Shown: piece after piece, positions 28,184 through 35,937 of the stretch
Layout: each line of letters opens with the position of its first letter
Position numbering within the stretch: position 1 is the stretch's first letter
Source of the DNA: Rhodococcus ruber
Lineage (GTDB): Bacteria > Actinomycetota > Actinomycetes > Mycobacteriales > Mycobacteriaceae
Reading direction: 5' to 3'
Assembly: GCF_027270735.1 (NCBI RefSeq)
Contig: NZ_JAPWIJ010000002.1
Location: 669,945 to 733,944 of the forward strand
Length of the DNA: 64,000 nucleotides
Program-made: the position numbers and the translations under genes
Notes under the pieces: generated by a model
Told to the model about the DNA's origin: nothing
Databases searched by the model: none
What the model saw: only the letters and a program-made list of their open reading frames with translations

Positions 28184-29451
28184 TGCAGGATCCGGTCCTG
28201 ATCACCGGCGCTCGAATCACTCCGATCGCCTTCGTCGATCCTCCGTTGCTCAACACCGTCGGCGTGCATCAGCCGTATGCACTGAGAGCGATCATTCAGC
28301 TGGATACCGATGCCGGCATCGTCGGACTCGGTGAGACCTACGCCGACACCGCTCATCTGGCTCGTCTCGACGCGGCAACCCATGCCATCACCGGCTTGGA
28401 CGTGTTCGCACTCAACGAGGTTCGAGATGCCATCGAATCCGTGCTGGGAACGCTGTCGATCACCGGCGGCGACGGTGTCGCCGGAATGATCACCACGGCC
28501 AGTACCACCGACCGAGTGTTCTCGCCGTTCGAGATCGCCTGCCTGGACGTGCAGGGCAAGGTGCTCGGCCGGCCGGTGTCCGATCTGCTCGGCGGCAAGG
28601 TTCGGGACTCGGTTCCCTTCAGTGCGTACCTGTTCTACAAGTGGGCAGCGCATCCCGGCGCACAGCCGGACGAGTGGGGCGAGGCAGTCGACCCGGCCGG
28701 CCTCGTACGGCAAGCCCGAAAGATGATCGACGAGTACGGCTTCGGAGCCATCAAGGTCAAGGGTGGCGTCTTTCCACCCGACGAAGAGATAGCCGGAATC
28801 AAGGCGCTCCGCGAGGCATTCCCGGAGCTGCCGCTTCGGCTCGACCCCAACGCCGCGTGGACGGTCGACACATCCATTCGAGTCGCTTCCGAGCTGGACG
28901 GCATCGTGGAATACCTCGAAGACCCGACACCCGGGCTCGACGGGATGGCCGAGGTCGCGCGCGAGGCGAAGATGCCACTGGCGACAAACATGTGCGTCGT
29001 CGCGTTCGATCATCTGAAGCCGGCCGTGGTGAAGGACTCGGTGCAGGTGGTGTTGTCGGATCACCACTACTGGGGTGGCCTGCAGCGCTCGAGGTTGCTC
29101 GCCGGTATCTGTGAGACATTCGAGCTGGGTCTGTCGATGCACTCGAACAGCCACCTCGGCATCAGCCTGGCCGCGATGGTTCACCTTGCCGCAGCAACAC
29201 CGAACCTCACCTACGCCTGCGACACGCACTGGCCGTGGAAGAGCGAGGACGTCGTCGTGCCGGGAGTGTTGAACTTCGTCGACGGCGCAGTGGCCGTTCC
29301 CACCGGGCCCGGTCTGGGCATCGAGATCGACCAGGATGCGCTCGCGGCGCTGCATCAGCAGTACCTCGACTGCGGCATTCGCGACCGTGACGACACCGGC
29401 TACATGCAGAGCATCGATTCGAGCTTCGAGAACACCTGCCCGCGGTGGTGA
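28183..29451 (+). CDS. Enolase-superfamily glucarate dehydratase-related protein
   Basis: A 422-residue mandelate racemase/muconate-lactonising type enzyme, closest in style to glucarate dehydratase-related proteins. It has GAIKVKGGVFPP (base Lys), LRLDPNAAW, VEYLEDPTPG, LATNMCVV, VVLSDHHYWGG and LSMHSNSHLGISLAAMVHLA (base His). It differs clearly from the GudD in the same cluster: it lacks the [10 protein letters not shown] loop and has its own capping-domain sequence (LLNTVGVHQPYALRAIIQL), so the substrate probably differs (another hexarate or epimer). The overlap with kdgD shows it belongs to the same transcription unit and shares KdgD as the next step. Confidence 0.88.
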   Translation: MQDPVLITGARITPIAFVDPPLLNTVGVHQPYALRAIIQLDTDAGIVGLGETYADTAHLARLDAATHAITGLDVFALNEVRDAIESVLGTLSITGGDGVAGMITTASTTDRVFSPFEIACLDVQGKVLGRPVSDLLGGKVRDSVPFSAYLFYKWAAHPGAQPDEWGEAVDPAGLVRQARKMIDEYGFGAIKVKGGVFPPDEEIAGIKALREAFPELPLRLDPNAAWTVDTSIRVASELDGIVEYLEDPTPGLDGMAEVAREAKMPLATNMCVVAFDHLKPAVVKDSVQVVLSDHHYWGGLQRSRLLAGICETFELGLSMHSNSHLGISLAAMVHLAAATPNLTYACDTHWPWKSEDVVVPGVLNFVDGAVAVPTGPGLGIEIDQDALAALHQQYLDCGIRDRDDTGYMQSIDSSFENTCPRW

Positions 29452-29458
29452 TCCGGCG

Positions 29459-30106
29459 CTACGACTTCAACGGGGCGACGATGTTGGCGAGCATGGTCGC
29501 GATGGTGGCCACCACCATGCGACGCTCTGCGACATAATCGCTCTGGTACCAGGTCATGGCAGTGTGGCTGATTCCGCCGATCGCAGCGGTGGCGAGCAGG
29601 TCGACATCCAGATCGGGGCCCGACGGTACGTCGCCCGCGAACGTGCGGAGGTAACCGAGCAACAGTGTCCCGAATTCCTGCATCACCGTCAGATAGGTTT
29701 GCTCGACGCGAGGACTGACACCGAGCACCTCCATCCATACCACTCGGGCCAGGTGCGGATCTTCGATGACCTGGAAAAAGGGGTCGAGCAATTGCTTCGC
29801 AACCTCCCTCAGATCGCCGTCCCGATTCACCTGCACAATCGCGTCGGACACCGAATCGGTGAGGCGTGCAATGCATTCGGCATAGACGGCAAGCAGTAGG
29901 TCCTCTGTCTTGTCGAAGTACTGGTAGAAGTGCCGATCGGCGATCTTGGCCTCGCGGCACAGTCCGCGCACGGTCGCGGCGCGGTACCCGCTGCTGCCGA
30001 ACACCCGCAGTCCCGCATCCAGCAGCTGCCGCCGCCTGCGGTCGTCGCGGTCGGCCGCGCTCTCACCGCCGTAGGCGCGGCCGGCCCCTTCGGACACTGC
30101 GCTCAT
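29459..30106 (-). CDS. TetR family transcriptional regulator
   Basis: A 215-residue TetR-type repressor. The N-terminal helix-turn-helix (about 24-70) reads RRRQLLDAGLRVFGSSGYRA then TVRGLCREAKIADRHFYQYF, with the FYQYFDKTEDLL end typical of the family. The C-terminal ligand domain has no recognisable signature. It is the last gene of a three-gene unit, overlapping the SDR stop by four bases (ATGA). The 28-bp palindrome in front of the first gene (32475-32502) is the obvious candidate for its binding site, which would make the operon self-regulated. Confidence 0.9.
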   Translation of the reverse strand: MSAVSEGAGRAYGGESAADRDDRRRRQLLDAGLRVFGSSGYRAATVRGLCREAKIADRHFYQYFDKTEDLLLAVYAECIARLTDSVSDAIVQVNRDGDLREVAKQLLDPFFQVIEDPHLARVVWMEVLGVSPRVEQTYLTVMQEFGTLLLGYLRTFAGDVPSGPDLDVDLLATAAIGGISHTAMTWYQSDYVAERRMVVATIATMLANIVAPLKS

Positions 30107-30948
30107 GACCGTCGGGCATCCAGTTCGGCAGTGAGCCGAATCAATTCGGCGTCCCGCTCCATCGCGGCGTCCATGATCGGGTTGACGATCCCGCGCAATA
30201 TCGAGATCGGAATCCAGCGACCGGGCACGGCGATTCGCGGAGCTCGCCGTGCGATACCTCGAACGGCCACGCGGGCGAGCTTGTCGGGGGTGATCGGGCG
30301 GAGCAGCGGTGTGGGGAAGGCGCGGGCGGTCATGGCCGTCGCGACGTCATCGCCGCCGAACGCGACTTCGGCGATCGGCGTCGCGACCCATCCCGGATAC
30401 AGCACTCCCGCCGTCGCTTTCGTGCCGGCAAGCTCTGTACGCAGAGCACGGCCGAGCTGTTCGACCGCCGCCTTCGACGCCGCATAGGGCGCATTCGCCA
30501 GGCCGTTGAGGTACGCGTACGTGGACGAGGTGAGTAGCACATAGCCCCCGGACTCGACGATGTGCGGGAGGGCGGCGCGCACCGTGTTCCACACCCCGAT
30601 CAGGTTGACGCCGATGACCCGCTCGAACACTCCGTCCTCGATCGACCGAACCGTCGATGCCTGTGCACCGCTTGAGATTCCGGCGTTGGCCATCACGACG
30701 TCGAGCTTGCCGAAGGTGTCGATCGCGGTCGCGACGGCCGCGTCGAGCTGCTCCCGCACGGTGACGTCGGCATAGGCGATTGCCGCGCGTTGGTTGCCCA
30801 GCTTCGCCGCCACCGACTCGAGATCGGTCGACGCCATGTCGACCAGAACGATCGAGGCACCGCGTCGATGCAGCGCGGTCGCCACGGCAGAACCGATACC
30901 GCCTGCTGCTCCGGTGATCAGCGCTACCTGTCCGGTGTGCTTACTCAT
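30103..30948 (-). CDS. SDR family oxidoreductase
   Basis: A 281-residue classical short-chain dehydrogenase. The cofactor motif TGAAGGIGSA (12-21), the NAG motif (MANAGISSG), the catalytic Ser in LLTSSTYAY and the Tyr-Lys pair in YAASKAAVEQL are present. Asp at the end of strand 2 (VLVDMAS) favours NAD. The C-terminal extension of about 40 residues (APRIAVPGRW onwards) is seen in lipid and steroid SDRs of actinobacteria. It lies between the flavin monooxygenase and the TetR gene, overlapping both by four bases, so it probably oxidises an alcohol to the ketone used by the monooxygenase or works on its product. Confidence 0.9.
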   Translation of the reverse strand: MSKHTGQVALITGAAGGIGSAVATALHRRGASIVLVDMASTDLESVAAKLGNQRAAIAYADVTVREQLDAAVATAIDTFGKLDVVMANAGISSGAQASTVRSIEDGVFERVIGVNLIGVWNTVRAALPHIVESGGYVLLTSSTYAYLNGLANAPYAASKAAVEQLGRALRTELAGTKATAGVLYPGWVATPIAEVAFGGDDVATAMTARAFPTPLLRPITPDKLARVAVRGIARRAPRIAVPGRWIPISILRGIVNPIMDAAMERDAELIRLTAELDARRS

Positions 30949-32435
30949 GCCGAGACCTCGTCCTTCGTCGTCACCTCGGTGGATGACCGGTGGATGTGAT
31001 GGGCTTCCGGCCGAAAACGTTTGGCCCAGCGGCGGAATGTGAAGCTGAATCCCGGGAACATGGCGACCACGTGCCCGGACTTGGACTGATACCAGCTGTG
31101 GCAGCCGCCGTCCTTCCAGACGGTGCCTTCCATCTCGCGATGAATAGTGTCGGTGTACTCCTGCTCGGCGGCGGCAGTGACCTCGATGGCCGTTGCACCC
31201 GCCTGCTCCACCGCGTCGACGGCCCGCACGATGTACTCCATCTGTGCCTCGATGAGGAAGATCGCGGAGGTGTGCCCGATTCCGGTGTTCGGTCCGGTGA
31301 CGACGAACAGGTTGGGAAAGCCGGGAATCGTGGTGCCGAGGTAAGCGCGGGGGTACGGATCCCAGACGTCGGACAGAGCCACGCCGTCTCGGCCGATCAC
31401 CGGGTACGAGATGACACCGTCGGTGGCGTCGTATCCGGTGGACCACACCAGCAGATCGACATCGACGTGTTCGCCGGTGGTGGTGACGATTCCGGTCTCG
31501 GTGATCTCCGAGATGCCGTCGTTCTTGTCGTGCAGAGTGACGTTCGCCTGCCCCAGCGCGGGATAGAGCGTGTTGGACAGCAGCACCCGCTTGCACCCGA
31601 TGACGTAGTCCGGAGTGACCTTCGCTCGAAGCTCGGAATCGGGAATCTGAGACTCGATGTGCTTCAACGCAGTGCGCTGCGCCACCGCCTTCAACATCGT
31701 CCGTGAATACTTGAAGCCGAGGATGCGAGTCTCGAGACTCCAGTAGATCCCCGCGCGGACCAGCCTGCGGATCGGTTCCAGCTTCAGCAATCTGCGCTGC
31801 AACGGCGTGAATTCTCGATCGTGGCGTGGCATCACCCAGTGCGGAGTGCGCTGGAAGACGTGCAGCTGCGCCACGTCGGGTTGGATCGCTGGAATCACCT
31901 GCGCGGCACTGGCACCACTGCCGACGATGGCGACTCGTTTGCCTGCGTGGTGATACTCGGTGTGCCAGTCGTTCGTGTGGAACTGAGTGCCCTGGAACTT
32001 CTCTCGACCGGGGAACGGCGGTACGACGGGTGTACTGAGTGGTCCCGACGCGTTGACGACGAACTTCGCCGCGTAGTCGCCTCGCGACGTCGAGATGGTC
32101 CAGTGGTCTCCAGCCCATTCGATCTTCTGGACGTCGGTGTCGACATGTGTGCGCGCCGGTAGACCGTTCGATTCGAGCACGTGGTCGGTGTACCGCTCGA
32201 GCTCCTCACGTTCGGCGAACATGCGCGACCACTCGAACGGTTCGGAGGCGATCGAGTACAGCGGACTCTGCACGTCGACGGCCGCCCCGGGGTAGCGATT
32301 CTGTTTCCACGTGCCGCCGAGGAAAGGACGCCTCTCGAGGATGACGAAGTCGTCTATCCCCCGATCGAGTAACGCTTTGGCGGCACACTGCCCACCGAAG
32401 CCGCTGCCGATGATCACCACTGTGTGAACGTGCAT
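30945..32435 (-). CDS. Flavin-containing (Baeyer-Villiger type) monooxygenase
   Basis: A 496-residue FAD/NADPH monooxygenase. The FAD-binding GSGFGG (10-15) and the second dinucleotide motif GSGASAAQV are visible. Between them lies FQGTQFHTNDWH, matching the Baeyer-Villiger fingerprint F-x-G-x3-H-x3-W with His in place of the final Pro/Asp. GGTWKQNRYPGAAVD and the ATG-like box WSTGYDATDG also fit. It likely converts a ketone to an ester or lactone. The ATG at 32435 begins the FAD fold, with GGGAGAGG about ten bases ahead. It is the first gene of the coupled unit with an SDR and TetR. Confidence 0.9.
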   Translation of the reverse strand: MHVHTVVIIGSGFGGQCAAKALLDRGIDDFVILERRPFLGGTWKQNRYPGAAVDVQSPLYSIASEPFEWSRMFAEREELERYTDHVLESNGLPARTHVDTDVQKIEWAGDHWTISTSRGDYAAKFVVNASGPLSTPVVPPFPGREKFQGTQFHTNDWHTEYHHAGKRVAIVGSGASAAQVIPAIQPDVAQLHVFQRTPHWVMPRHDREFTPLQRRLLKLEPIRRLVRAGIYWSLETRILGFKYSRTMLKAVAQRTALKHIESQIPDSELRAKVTPDYVIGCKRVLLSNTLYPALGQANVTLHDKNDGISEITETGIVTTTGEHVDVDLLVWSTGYDATDGVISYPVIGRDGVALSDVWDPYPRAYLGTTIPGFPNLFVVTGPNTGIGHTSAIFLIEAQMEYIVRAVDAVEQAGATAIEVTAAAEQEYTDTIHREMEGTVWKDGGCHSWYQSKSGHVVAMFPGFSFTFRRWAKRFRPEAHHIHRSSTEVTTKDEVSA

Positions 32436-32474
32436 CCTCGAGAACCTCTCCCACGAACGCGGCATCCGATGATG

Positions 32475-32502
32475 CGCGTCATCACTTTAAAGTGATGACG
32501 CG
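32475..32502. promoter_or_regulatory. 28-bp perfect palindrome upstream of the monooxygenase operon
   Basis: The left arm CGCGTCATCACTTT (32475-32488) is followed at once by its exact reverse complement AAAGTGATGACGCG (32489-32502), with TTTAAA at the centre. It ends 40 bp upstream of the monooxygenase start codon. Size and symmetry are those of a TetR-type operator overlapping or flanking the promoter, and the TetR gene at the end of the operon is the natural partner. Confidence 0.8.
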
Positions 32503-32607
32503 TGATTCCGCAATGGCGAGCGGTACCTATTACGGCATTCGCCCCGGGGATATACGCGGTCCGGAACCCGCCAGCGGTGCCGATCAGATTTCCTTAGCGT
32601 GGCACCC

Positions 32608-32994
32608 ATGATTCCTGCCAGCAGCGCTCCGATGGCTTTCGACATAGCTGCCATTCCCTGGGACACGTTCCACGACGACGGCACGCGGTCGGCGACGCTC
32701 GTCGGGACCAGAGATCCCGGCATCATGTTCAGCTACGCATTCTTTATCCCCGCCGGAGTATTCGACGCAGCCCACTTCCACAGTGCCGACGTCCACCTGC
32801 TTGTCGCTGCCGGCGAGCTCCGGTTGGGTTACGGCACTGCCCTGGACGTGAGCGCCACGAGCCGATTCCCGCCGGGTTCGTTTCTGTGGGTTCCTTCCGG
32901 AGCCGCTCACTTCGACGGTGCCGACGAAGACACCGTCATCATCGGCACCGCAGTCGGCCCTTGGGCGACCGACTATCTCAACGAATCCACGTGA
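32608..32994 (+). CDS. Small cupin-domain protein
   Basis: A 128-residue single-domain cupin. Motif 1 is around AHFHSADVHLLVAAGELRLG, with two His and the Gly-containing turn, and motif 2 around PPGSFLWVPSGAAHFDGA. The metal-ligand set (His, His, Asp/His, His) looks complete enough to bind a metal. The enzyme or sensor function is not evident. It has no clear ribosome-binding site; ATG at 32608 or GTG at 32599 could start it, perhaps on a leaderless transcript. It is divergent from the monooxygenase operon and convergent with the DHFR-like gene. Confidence 0.75.
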   Translation: MIPASSAPMAFDIAAIPWDTFHDDGTRSATLVGTRDPGIMFSYAFFIPAGVFDAAHFHSADVHLLVAAGELRLGYGTALDVSATSRFPPGSFLWVPSGAAHFDGADEDTVIIGTAVGPWATDYLNEST

Positions 32995-33025
32995 CGTAGG
33001 GAGCGAATTTCCGCGTGTGTTCCCA

Positions 33026-33577
33026 TCATCGACGCAAGACTTCGTACCGCATCAGCGTCGCTCCGGATGAGAATGCTGTGCATTCCGCCAGGCGCAGTTG
33101 TTGCGACGGCGTGCCGTCGAACAATCGTTCGCCGCGTCCGCGCGCGTAGGGGAACTGAAACAATCGGTATTCGTCGACGAGGTCCAGGGCGATCAAGTCC
33201 CGACACAGGGTGATACTCCCCGTGCATACGATGTCGGAACCATTCATCTCCTTGATTCGCGTGATGTCCTCCAGAAGAGGTCCGGACAGGACGGTCGTGT
33301 TCACCCACCCGGGGTCTTCCAGCGTCGAGGACACGACGTACTTCGCGACGCGGTTCAGGTGGTCGGTCACGCCCGTCGTGTCGTCGATCTTCGGAGCCCA
33401 GTAATCCCGCATGCCCTCGAACGTCACCCGTCCCACCAAGAATCCATCCGACTCTTCTCGCTGAGCAACCAACGCCGCATCGAGATCGGGATCCTCGCCG
33501 ACGCTGGAAAACCAATCGTCGGTTGCTTCGATGACACCGTCGACAGTGATGTTCTGCGTGATCATCAACTTGCGCAT
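33026..33577 (-). CDS. Dihydrofolate reductase-like (RibD C-terminal domain) protein
   Basis: A 183-residue protein of the DHFR/RibD_C superfamily. It shows the strand MRKLMITQNITVDGVIEA, then GFLVGRVTFEGMRDYW (in which Gly-Arg and Thr-Phe-Glu mark the family), KYVVSSTLEDPGW, and the NADPH-binding part IVCTGSITLCRDLIALDLVDEY. Most such stand-alone proteins are not folate enzymes and have unknown reductase activity. The ATG at 33577 starts the conserved strand. The 215-bp space upstream, shared with the divergent RNase J gene, has only a weak CGTGCG/CGCACG inverted pair (33643-33648, 33666-33671). Confidence 0.85.
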   Translation of the reverse strand: MRKLMITQNITVDGVIEATDDWFSSVGEDPDLDAALVAQREESDGFLVGRVTFEGMRDYWAPKIDDTTGVTDHLNRVAKYVVSSTLEDPGWVNTTVLSGPLLEDITRIKEMNGSDIVCTGSITLCRDLIALDLVDEYRLFQFPYARGRGERLFDGTPSQQLRLAECTAFSSGATLMRYEVLRR

Positions 33578-33792
33578 ATGTGACGGTACTTCCGTGCGAC
33601 CGTGAGAACGACGATAACGGCTACAACGGGCAGCACACGATCCGTGCGTGTGAGATGACCGCTCTCGCACGCGATCACCTGCTGCGCGGCTGACGTTGAC
33701 GGGCCCACCGAAACCGTGAAGAGTGGCACGAATTCCGAGATCTTGCGACCGGGGTCGAGACCAGGTGGAGAACCCCCCGTAGCGTAAGAGGC

Positions 33793-35502
33793 ATGTCGAG
33801 ATCACCACGGAACCGCAGATCCCCCGCCGCACCGAGAAAGCGATCCTCCTCCGCGCTGCAGGCAGGGCACCTTCGCGTGATCGCGACCGGCGGTCTCGGC
33901 GAGATCGGTCGGAACATGACCGTGTTCGAGTACGACGGAAAACTGCTCATCGTCGACTGCGGCGTCCTGTTCCCCGAAGAGCACCAGCCCGGCGTCGACG
34001 TCATCCTCCCCGACTGGAGTTGCATCCGAGATCGTCTCGACGACGTCGTCGCGATCGTCCTCACCCACGGTCACGAGGATCACATCGGCGGCGTGCCGTA
34101 CCTCCTGCGTGAACGAGGCGACATTCCCGTCATCTCGGCGCGGCTGACACTGAACTTCCTGGCCGCCAAATTCGAGGAGTTCAAGGTCTCGACCACGCTG
34201 ATCGAGGTCGAAGCAGGCCAGACGCGTCAGGAAGGCCCGTTCGAGCTCGAGTTCATTGCGGTCAACCACTCGATCCCCGACGGTCTGGCCATCGCCATTC
34301 GTACCGACGCCGGGCTGGTGCTGCACACCGGCGACTTCAAGATGGACCAGTTCCCGCTCGACGGTCGGATCACCGACCTCCGTAGCTTCGCACGCCTCGG
34401 CGAGGAGGGGCTCGACCTACTTCTCGTCGACTCGACCAACGCCGAAGTTCCCGGGTTCATGGTCTCGGAACGCGATCTGGTCCCGGCCATCGAGAAGGTA
34501 TTCCGCGAAACATCGGGACGCGTGATCGTCTCGAGCTTCGCCAGCCACGTACACCGCATCCAACAGGTTCTGGACGCCGCGCACGCGCAGGGTCGCAAGG
34601 TTGCGTTCGTGGGCCGATCGATGGTGCGCAACATGAAGATTGCGACCGATCTGAGCTACCTCGACGTACCCGACGGGCTCGTCGTGGACCTCCCGAAGCT
34701 CAACAGGCTTCCGGCGAACAAAATCACGCTGATCTGCACCGGATCGCAGGGCGAGCCCCTGGCGGCGCTCTCGCGGATGGCGTCGGGTGAGCATCAGATC
34801 AAGGTGGGCGACGGCGACACCGTGCTGATGGCGAGCAGCCTGATCCCCGGAAACGAGAACGCGATCTACCGCGTCATCAACGGTCTCGTAGACAAGGGTG
34901 CGCGCGTGGTGCACAAGGGAAATGCACAGGTGCACGTATCCGGTCACGCCAGCGCCGGCGAGCTCGTCTACTGCTACAACATCCTCGAACCCGCCAATGT
35001 GCTTCCCGTACACGGGGAATCGCGACACTTGCGCGCCAACGCCGATCTCGCGATCAAGACCGGAGTTCCTCGTGATCGCGTCCTGATCGCCGAAAACGGC
35101 AGCGTCATCGACCTGTTCGACGGCGTCGCGCAGATCACCGGAAGCGTTCCTATCGAGCTGATCTACGTCGACGGCAGTGCTGTCGGTGGGGTTACCGAGG
35201 ATTCGCTGGCCGAACGTCGCTTGCTGGCGAACGAGGGCGTACTGACTGTCATCGCGATCGTGGATCCCGACACCGGCCTGCTGGTCGACGACGTCGACTT
35301 CATCGGACGCGGATTCGCGCACGAGGCCAACGCTTTCGACTCGTTGGCCAAGACGATCGGCAAGACCCTCACGCGTGAGAGCGACGTCAAGGTTGCTTCT
35401 CGCGAAAACATCGAGAAGCGCATCGTGCAGGAATCGGCCCGGTGGGCCAAGCAGACCCTGGGCCGTCAGCCCCTCATCGTTCCGGTGGTCGTCGACGGCT
35501 AG
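33793..35502 (+). CDS. rnj: Ribonuclease J
   Basis: A 569-residue metallo-beta-lactamase/beta-CASP ribonuclease for mRNA decay and rRNA maturation. The zinc motif HGHEDH (92-97), the further ligands in VNHSIP and LHTGDFKMD, the beta-CASP motifs (SSFASHVHRIQQ, GRSMVRNM, CTGSQGEP) and HVSGHASAGEL plus PVHGE complete the active site. An Arg/Ser/Pro-rich tail of 22 residues precedes the core. Several segments (GGVPYLLRERGDIPVI, GENA-type PGNENAIYRVINGL, VVHKGNAQVHVSG) look closer to the Streptomyces enzyme than to the M. tuberculosis one. No dapA or ftsK lies next to it, unlike the usual mycolata locus. Its stop shares CTAG with the convergent MerR gene. Confidence 0.95.
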   Translation: MSRSPRNRRSPAAPRKRSSSALQAGHLRVIATGGLGEIGRNMTVFEYDGKLLIVDCGVLFPEEHQPGVDVILPDWSCIRDRLDDVVAIVLTHGHEDHIGGVPYLLRERGDIPVISARLTLNFLAAKFEEFKVSTTLIEVEAGQTRQEGPFELEFIAVNHSIPDGLAIAIRTDAGLVLHTGDFKMDQFPLDGRITDLRSFARLGEEGLDLLLVDSTNAEVPGFMVSERDLVPAIEKVFRETSGRVIVSSFASHVHRIQQVLDAAHAQGRKVAFVGRSMVRNMKIATDLSYLDVPDGLVVDLPKLNRLPANKITLICTGSQGEPLAALSRMASGEHQIKVGDGDTVLMASSLIPGNENAIYRVINGLVDKGARVVHKGNAQVHVSGHASAGELVYCYNILEPANVLPVHGESRHLRANADLAIKTGVPRDRVLIAENGSVIDLFDGVAQITGSVPIELIYVDGSAVGGVTEDSLAERRLLANEGVLTVIAIVDPDTGLLVDDVDFIGRGFAHEANAFDSLAKTIGKTLTRESDVKVASRENIEKRIVQESARWAKQTLGRQPLIVPVVVDG

Positions 35503-35903
35503 AGCTGAGCCGCTGCCCCGCGAGTCGACAGAACCTCGGTCAGTTCCTCGGCGTAGGCGAGCTGCCGCCGCAACGTGCGGCAGCTGTCCTCGGCCTTGGT
35601 GTGGCACTCGCGAACGAAAGCCGCGGCCGACGATCGAGCATCGTCGGCCGCGTTCTCGTCACCCAGAATGTCGAGAGATTCCAGTAGCTGCTTCATCTCG
35701 GCCAACGTGAAGTCGAGGGGCTTCATCCGGCGAATGACGAGCAGGCGTTCGACGTCGGTCTCGGTGTACAACCGAAATCCGCCTGCGGAGCGGGCAGAGG
35801 GCGTGACCAGGCCTACGTCGTCGTAGTGACGGACGGTGCGGATGGACAGCTCGGTTTTCTGAGCTACCTGCCCGATCTGCATGTGTATGCCGCCGTCTGC
35901 CAT
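35499..35903 (-). CDS. MerR family transcriptional regulator
   Basis: A 134-residue MerR-type activator. The winged helix is clear: MQIGQVAQKTELSIRTVRHY, DDVGLVTPSARSAGGFRLYT, then DVERLLVIRRMKPLDFTLAE, followed by a long dimerisation helix. The C-terminal effector part is short and has no Cys metal-binding loop; its single Cys pair (RECHTKAEDSC) does not match the CueR or MerR pattern. The start at 35903 or the internal ATG at 35882 are both possible. It follows the SulP gene by 34 bp on the same strand and may be co-transcribed. Confidence 0.88.
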   Translation of the reverse strand: MADGGIHMQIGQVAQKTELSIRTVRHYDDVGLVTPSARSAGGFRLYTETDVERLLVIRRMKPLDFTLAEMKQLLESLDILGDENAADDARSSAAAFVRECHTKAEDSCRTLRRQLAYAEELTEVLSTRGAAAQL

Positions 35904-35937
35904 GTGCCGCCTCTCTTCGCCCGACCAACCACCCTAG

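Noticed and set aside
30103..32118. Apparent 671-residue SDR with a long N-terminal domain
   Set aside because: The extra part is an Arg-rich shadow of the monooxygenase gene; the SDR begins at 30948 with the ATGA overlap.
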